This document shows positions 12,724 to 14,459 of a DNA stretch of 14,459 nt, piece after piece. The notes below the pieces were generated by a model. It was not told the DNA's origin. It saw only the letters and a list, made by a program, of their open reading frames with translations, and made no database searches. A program made the position numbers and the translations under genes. Source of the DNA: Streptococcus mitis (lineage in GTDB: Bacteria; Bacillota; Bacilli; Lactobacillales; Streptococcaceae); contig JAGZLW010000044.1 in assembly GCA_018364455.1 (NCBI GenBank), positions 1 through 14,459 of the forward strand, written 5' to 3'. Within the stretch, counting starts at the first letter, position 1. Each line of letters begins with the position of its first letter.

Positions 12724-13545
12724 TTATGCGCCCATTCCAAGTACAAATTTACCAAAGGCAGAAAGAGCCAAAGCAAGTACGATAATAATACCGATAGCTT
12801 TAGTAGAGTTCATACCTTTCTTACCAAGCAACCAGAAGATAAAGGCAGTAAAGATTGCTGGAAGCAAGCGTGGGAAGATTTGGTTCAAGATGTCTTGGAA
12901 GTCAATCATCTTCTCACCGATTGCCCATTTGTAAGAAATTTCAAAGTTGATCATTGTTGCTACAAGAGCACCCATCATGAAGACACCAAGTACAGATGCC
13001 GCGTCAATCAAAGCTGTCAAAGTACTTTGCATGTTGTTGATAAGGTTAACCCCTTCTTTGTAGGCAAATTCCAACTGTTTCCAACGGAAGATGTCATAAG
13101 CAACTGCAACTGCGATCCAAAGGAAGATACCCCAAGGTTGACCACCGATAGCCATAGTTGCTGCGATAGATCCCATGATAGCAGGTACAAGTGAACCAAA
13201 GATTGTATCTCCAAGAGGAGCGAATGGTCCCATCAAACCTGTCTTGATACCATTAACGGCATCTTTTGAACCTACACCATCTTTTTCTTCCATGGCAAGG
13301 TCAAAACCAGCGATAATGGTATGGAAGAATGGTGAAGTATTGAAGAATTGAGTATGAACTTTCATCATTTCTTTCAATTCAGGAGTTCCATCCCCATACA
13401 TTTTACGCAATTGAGGCAAAATCATGTAAAGGTAACCAGAAGCTTGCATACGTTCGTAGTTCCAACCCAATTGGAAAGTAAACAAGCTACGTTTATTGAT
13501 TTGGTTAAAATCTTCTTTTGTAAGTTTGTAATTAGAATTCGTCAT
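12724..13545 (-). CDS. PTS mannose/sorbose-family EIID component
   Basis: This 273-residue membrane subunit forms the translocation complex with IIC. It has a cytoplasmic N-terminal part with FTFQLGWNYERMQASGYLY (22-40) and the hallmark GLMGPFAPLGDTIFGSLVPA (103-122), followed by several hydrophobic segments in the C-terminal half (about 115-150, 180-205, 223-245, 252-272). The start chosen is ATG 13543-13545, with GGGGAAA upstream; it overlaps the end of the IIC gene by 14 bases. A GTG five codons earlier is possible but lacks a ribosome site. All features are intact and the length is normal for IID. Confidence 0.95.
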   Translation of the reverse strand: MTNSNYKLTKEDFNQINKRSLFTFQLGWNYERMQASGYLYMILPQLRKMYGDGTPELKEMMKVHTQFFNTSPFFHTIIAGFDLAMEEKDGVGSKDAVNGIKTGLMGPFAPLGDTIFGSLVPAIMGSIAATMAIGGQPWGIFLWIAVAVAYDIFRWKQLEFAYKEGVNLINNMQSTLTALIDAASVLGVFMMGALVATMINFEISYKWAIGEKMIDFQDILNQIFPRLLPAIFTAFIFWLLGKKGMNSTKAIGIIIVLALALSAFGKFVLGMGA

Positions 13546-14437
13546 CTTCGATTTCCCCACTTTCTGATGGTGTAGAAGGTGCTGCTACAGCTACTTTTTG
13601 GCTATTTTTGAAGTGAAGCACTGCAAGGAAGATACCTACGATAGAGATACCAATCATAGACAAGCCTTTGAAGTTGTTCACGAAACCAATTTTTTCAGCA
13701 ACTTCAGCAGGAAGAGTACCTACGATACCAGCAACAGCGCCACCAAGACCTGTTACATATGAGTAAAGAACAGTCAACATAGCTGTCAAACCAAATCCCA
13801 TTGCAAGGTAGTGAAGGTTACGTTTAACTGGAAGGTAACGAAGCAAGATTGCAAATCCAAGACCTGGAAGCATACGTCCTGCGAGAGTCAAACCATCTGC
13901 AACCCATTGGTATTTTGTAACGAAATCTACTACGTGTTGTACAAATTCACCACCAAAAGCAAGCGCAAAGAAGACTGGAAGGGCACGAGATAGAGCCCAA
14001 GGAATCGCACCAAGTAGGTAGTTGCGTTCAATACCTTTATAGTCAAAGCGTTCGATTGCAGCATCCACACGGTGAGCAAAGAAAGTAGTTGTCATACGTC
14101 CAAGAACGTCGAAGTAAGTCAAGAGAGTTGCTACTGGCACAGCGATTGTTGTAATCGCAAGTGCTGTATCAATTCCTTGTGAAACAGAGAAGGCTGTCGC
14201 AAGAACTGCACCAGAAGTTGCGTCAATACGAGAAGCACCACCGAAGGTACCAACCCCAAGAACGAACAATTGCAAGTTACCACCGATAAGCAAACCAGTA
14301 GTCACATCTCCCATGATTAAACCAGTAATGAAACCAGCAAATACAGGGGAACCTGCAGATGAAACGATCGTCAACTCATCACAGATTTGATAAGCTGAGT
14401 ACAAAGTGAGAAGTAAAATTTGCCACCATTGTATCAT
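13532..14437 (-). CDS. PTS mannose/sorbose-family EIIC component
   Basis: This 301-residue polytopic membrane protein is the sugar-binding and translocating subunit. Family features are the start MIQWWQILLLTLYSAYQICD, the stretch GLIMGDVTTGLLIGGNLQLF (38-57), and GGASRIDATSGAVLATAFSV (65-84), followed by further hydrophobic helices to about residue 282. It ends with an acidic cytoplasmic tail (EIEDDEF). ATG 14435-14437 is nine bases after a perfect AGGAGG that lies in the last bases of the window. First PTS gene visible; a IIB gene is expected just beyond the right edge, since none occurs in the window and the family needs one. Confidence 0.95.
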   Translation of the reverse strand: MIQWWQILLLTLYSAYQICDELTIVSSAGSPVFAGFITGLIMGDVTTGLLIGGNLQLFVLGVGTFGGASRIDATSGAVLATAFSVSQGIDTALAITTIAVPVATLLTYFDVLGRMTTTFFAHRVDAAIERFDYKGIERNYLLGAIPWALSRALPVFFALAFGGEFVQHVVDFVTKYQWVADGLTLAGRMLPGLGFAILLRYLPVKRNLHYLAMGFGLTAMLTVLYSYVTGLGGAVAGIVGTLPAEVAEKIGFVNNFKGLSMIGISIVGIFLAVLHFKNSQKVAVAAPSTPSESGEIEDDEF

Positions 14438-14459
14438 AACAATGACCTCCTAAAAATTT

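Noticed and set aside
13546..13560. GTG start five codons upstream of the IID start
   Set aside because: ATG 13545 has GGGGAAA at the right distance, while the GTG has no ribosome site.

Overview
The window looks like chromosomal DNA of the Streptococcus pneumoniae / S. mitis group. The evidence is a choline-binding surface protein with about six 20-residue GW repeats, a mannose-family PTS followed by agaS and galM in the order known from the pneumococcal bgaC locus, low GC, strong AGGAGG ribosome sites and consensus TATAAT promoters. The exact species cannot be fixed from this window. There is no RNA gene, CRISPR array, complete insertion sequence or obvious BOX or RUP repeat.

Layout. (1) 1-172: the left edge holds two GC-rich hairpins after an unseen plus-strand gene, then a bidirectional terminator. 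(2) 222-2685, minus strand: a three-gene operon of ABC ATPase, ABC-2 permease and TetR regulator. Its promoter is a perfect TTGACA-17-TATAAT, and the 17-bp spacer is filled by a palindrome that recurs in the 5' leader, which points to autorepression by the TetR protein. (3) 2793-3726: a gene graveyard, with the 3' tail of a minus-strand gene plus its terminator, and a heavily decayed plus-strand gene with at least four frame changes and two in-frame stops. (4) 3780-6703: a divergent module. A beta-helix (Cthe_2159-like) lipoprotein lies on the minus strand; a VTC-domain gene and a DUF4956 membrane protein lie on the plus strand. The VTC gene is broken by one extra GAAA unit. (5) 6787-8409, minus strand: a maltose/galactoside O-acetyltransferase and a two-domain VOC dioxygenase-like protein, with a palindrome at the promoter of the latter. 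(6) 8564-9760, minus strand: a secreted CAP-domain choline-binding protein. (7) 9897-14437, minus strand: PTS IIC-IID-IIA, agaS and galM, continuing beyond the right edge, where a IIB gene would be expected.

How the parts work together. The PTS imports and phosphorylates a galactose-type or amino sugar, AgaS acts on the phosphorylated amino sugar, and GalM interconverts galactose anomers. The VTC, DUF4956 and beta-helix genes probably form one envelope-associated module whose biochemistry is not established in streptococci, and this is the least described system here. In this genome it appears disabled, or switched off, by the GAAA expansion.
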